A stretch of DNA of 64,000 nt from Allopseudospirillum japonicum (GTDB taxonomy: Bacteria > Pseudomonadota > Gammaproteobacteria > Pseudomonadales > Halomonadaceae). Position numbers and translations under genes: made by a program. Each line of letters begins with the position of its first letter. The stretch's first letter is position 1. The stretch is from assembly GCF_900108915.1 (NCBI RefSeq), contig NZ_FNYH01000001.1, positions 372,001-436,000 on the forward strand, written 5' to 3'. Under the pieces are notes generated by a model that did no database searches, was not told the DNA's origin, and was given only the letters and a program-made list of their open reading frames with translations. Positions 63,298 through 64,000 of the stretch are shown one piece after another.

Positions 63298-64000
63298 TTA
63301 ACGCCCACGCATAAAAAGTGCATCCAGCTGTTGCAAATCGAGCTGAATCCAAGTCGGACGCCCATGATTACATTGATCTGTACGTAAATTATTTTCCATG
63401 GCGCGTAGCAAGGCATTCATTTCTTCTAAAGTCATGCGCCGGTGTGCACGCACTGCGGTATGACACGCCATGCGTGCCAGCAAGGCATTTTGATGTTTTT
63501 GTAGGCTAAAACTGCTGCCATATTCCACCAACTCATTCAAAACTGCCGCCACTAAAGCACTAGCATCCACGCCTTTTAATAACACTGGTAACTCACGAAT
63601 CGCCGCTTGCGTTGGAGAAACTAAAGCAACGCCTAAGCCTAAACGTTGCAATGCCTGCGCGTGAATCTGTAATGCCTCTGCTTGCATGGGGTTAAGTGTC
63701 ACAGTTTCTGGGACTAACAAAGGCTGCGCCTGCAAGCTTTCTTTTGCCCATGCTTGTTTTAAAGCTTCATACTGAATACGCTCATGTGCAGCATGCATAT
63801 CAACTAACACCAAGCCGGCCTCATTTTGCGCCAAAATATAAACACCATGAACTTGTCCTAAGGCATAGCCTAAAGGTGGTGTTTGTAAGCTTGGATTTAG
63901 ATTCGGCTGTTGCACCTCTGCAACAACTTGGGGTAATAAAGGCACTTGCACGGCTTCTTTTTTAGCCGGCTCGTTTTGCGGCTTTGGATGCAAGGCTTGA
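63298..64000 (-). CDS. mutL: DNA mismatch repair protein MutL, C-terminal part
   Basis: About 234 codons visible; the N-terminal ATPase lies beyond the right edge. Seen: linker text rich in Pro/Gln/Val, then the dimerisation domain with DMHAAHERIQYE (63766-63801), ACHTAVRAH and CNHGRPTW. DMHAAHERIQYE fits the D(M/Q)HA-x2-E-x4-E metal motif of endonuclease-type MutL, which E. coli MutL lacks. The frame runs to the last base; the real start is outside. Confidence 0.93.
   Translation of the reverse strand, partial: QALHPKPQNEPAKKEAVQVPLLPQVVAEVQQPNLNPSLQTPPLGYALGQVHGVYILAQNEAGLVLVDMHAAHERIQYEALKQAWAKESLQAQPLLVPETVTLNPMQAEALQIHAQALQRLGLGVALVSPTQAAIRELPVLLKGVDASALVAAVLNELVEYGSSFSLQKHQNALLARMACHTAVRAHRRMTLEEMNALLRAMENNLRTDQCNHGRPTWIQLDLQQLDALFMRGR

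Overview
The window looks like ordinary chromosome of a motile, type IV piliated, aerobic gammaproteobacterium, most probably in or near the Oceanospirillaceae or the wider Pseudomonas-like group. The grounds are the gltA / sdhCDAB / sucAB-lpd-sucCD arrangement, YcgL and YcgN proteins, 4.5S RNA next to dnaX-ybaB-recR, yqiA-parE-parC, and the mutL-miaA-hfq-hflXKC-hisZ-purA block. Base composition is moderate and fairly even. I see no insertion sequence, prophage, integron or CRISPR array. The genus cannot be fixed from the sequence alone.

Layout: 1-2847 is the biotin operon (bioB, bioF, bioH; minus strand), divergent from comF. Then follow a SrkA-like kinase, an MltC-like lytic transglycosylase lipoprotein with a hexanucleotide tandem repeat, and a convergent YafJ-type amidotransferase. 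From 15022 down to 7238 eight minus-strand genes run with gaps of 56 bases or less: pilB, pilC, pilD, ycgL, ycgN, two membrane proteins and a von Willebrand A (VWA) protein. They end at a strong terminator. pilA is divergent and is followed by an integral-membrane sulfatase/phosphotransferase-fold enzyme. Then come holA-lptE-leuS, a YbeL-like zinc-ribbon protein and htpG with a near-consensus sigma-32 promoter.

24835-38107 is a TCA-cycle block. sdhCDAB and sucAB-lpd-sucCD run on the minus strand, and gltA is divergent from a shared 395-base promoter region. Each long gap between the suc genes holds a stable hairpin, and a small terminator-like hairpin lies in the sucA leader. 38207-43437 holds a beta-hydroxyacid dehydrogenase, rnd, recR, ybaB, dnaX (with an A9 slippery run), 4.5S RNA and elongator tRNA-Met. 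43601-52929 holds motAB, pgi, yqiA, parE, a NERD-domain gene broken by a 19-base insertion, and parC. After a Cache-domain chemoreceptor and a 118-residue protein of unknown function, the window closes with purA, hisZ, hflC, hflK, hflX, hfq, miaA and the 3' end of mutL.

Most genes are housekeeping. The parts worth a second look are: the uncharacterised YcgL/YcgN/membrane/VWA set continuous with the pilus assembly genes; the sulfatase-fold enzyme beside pilA; the broken NERD gene; the homopolymeric dnaX recoding site; the hairpins between suc genes; the tandemly duplicated ribosome-binding segment before the MltC-like gene; and the repeat-rich region before the 118-residue gene.
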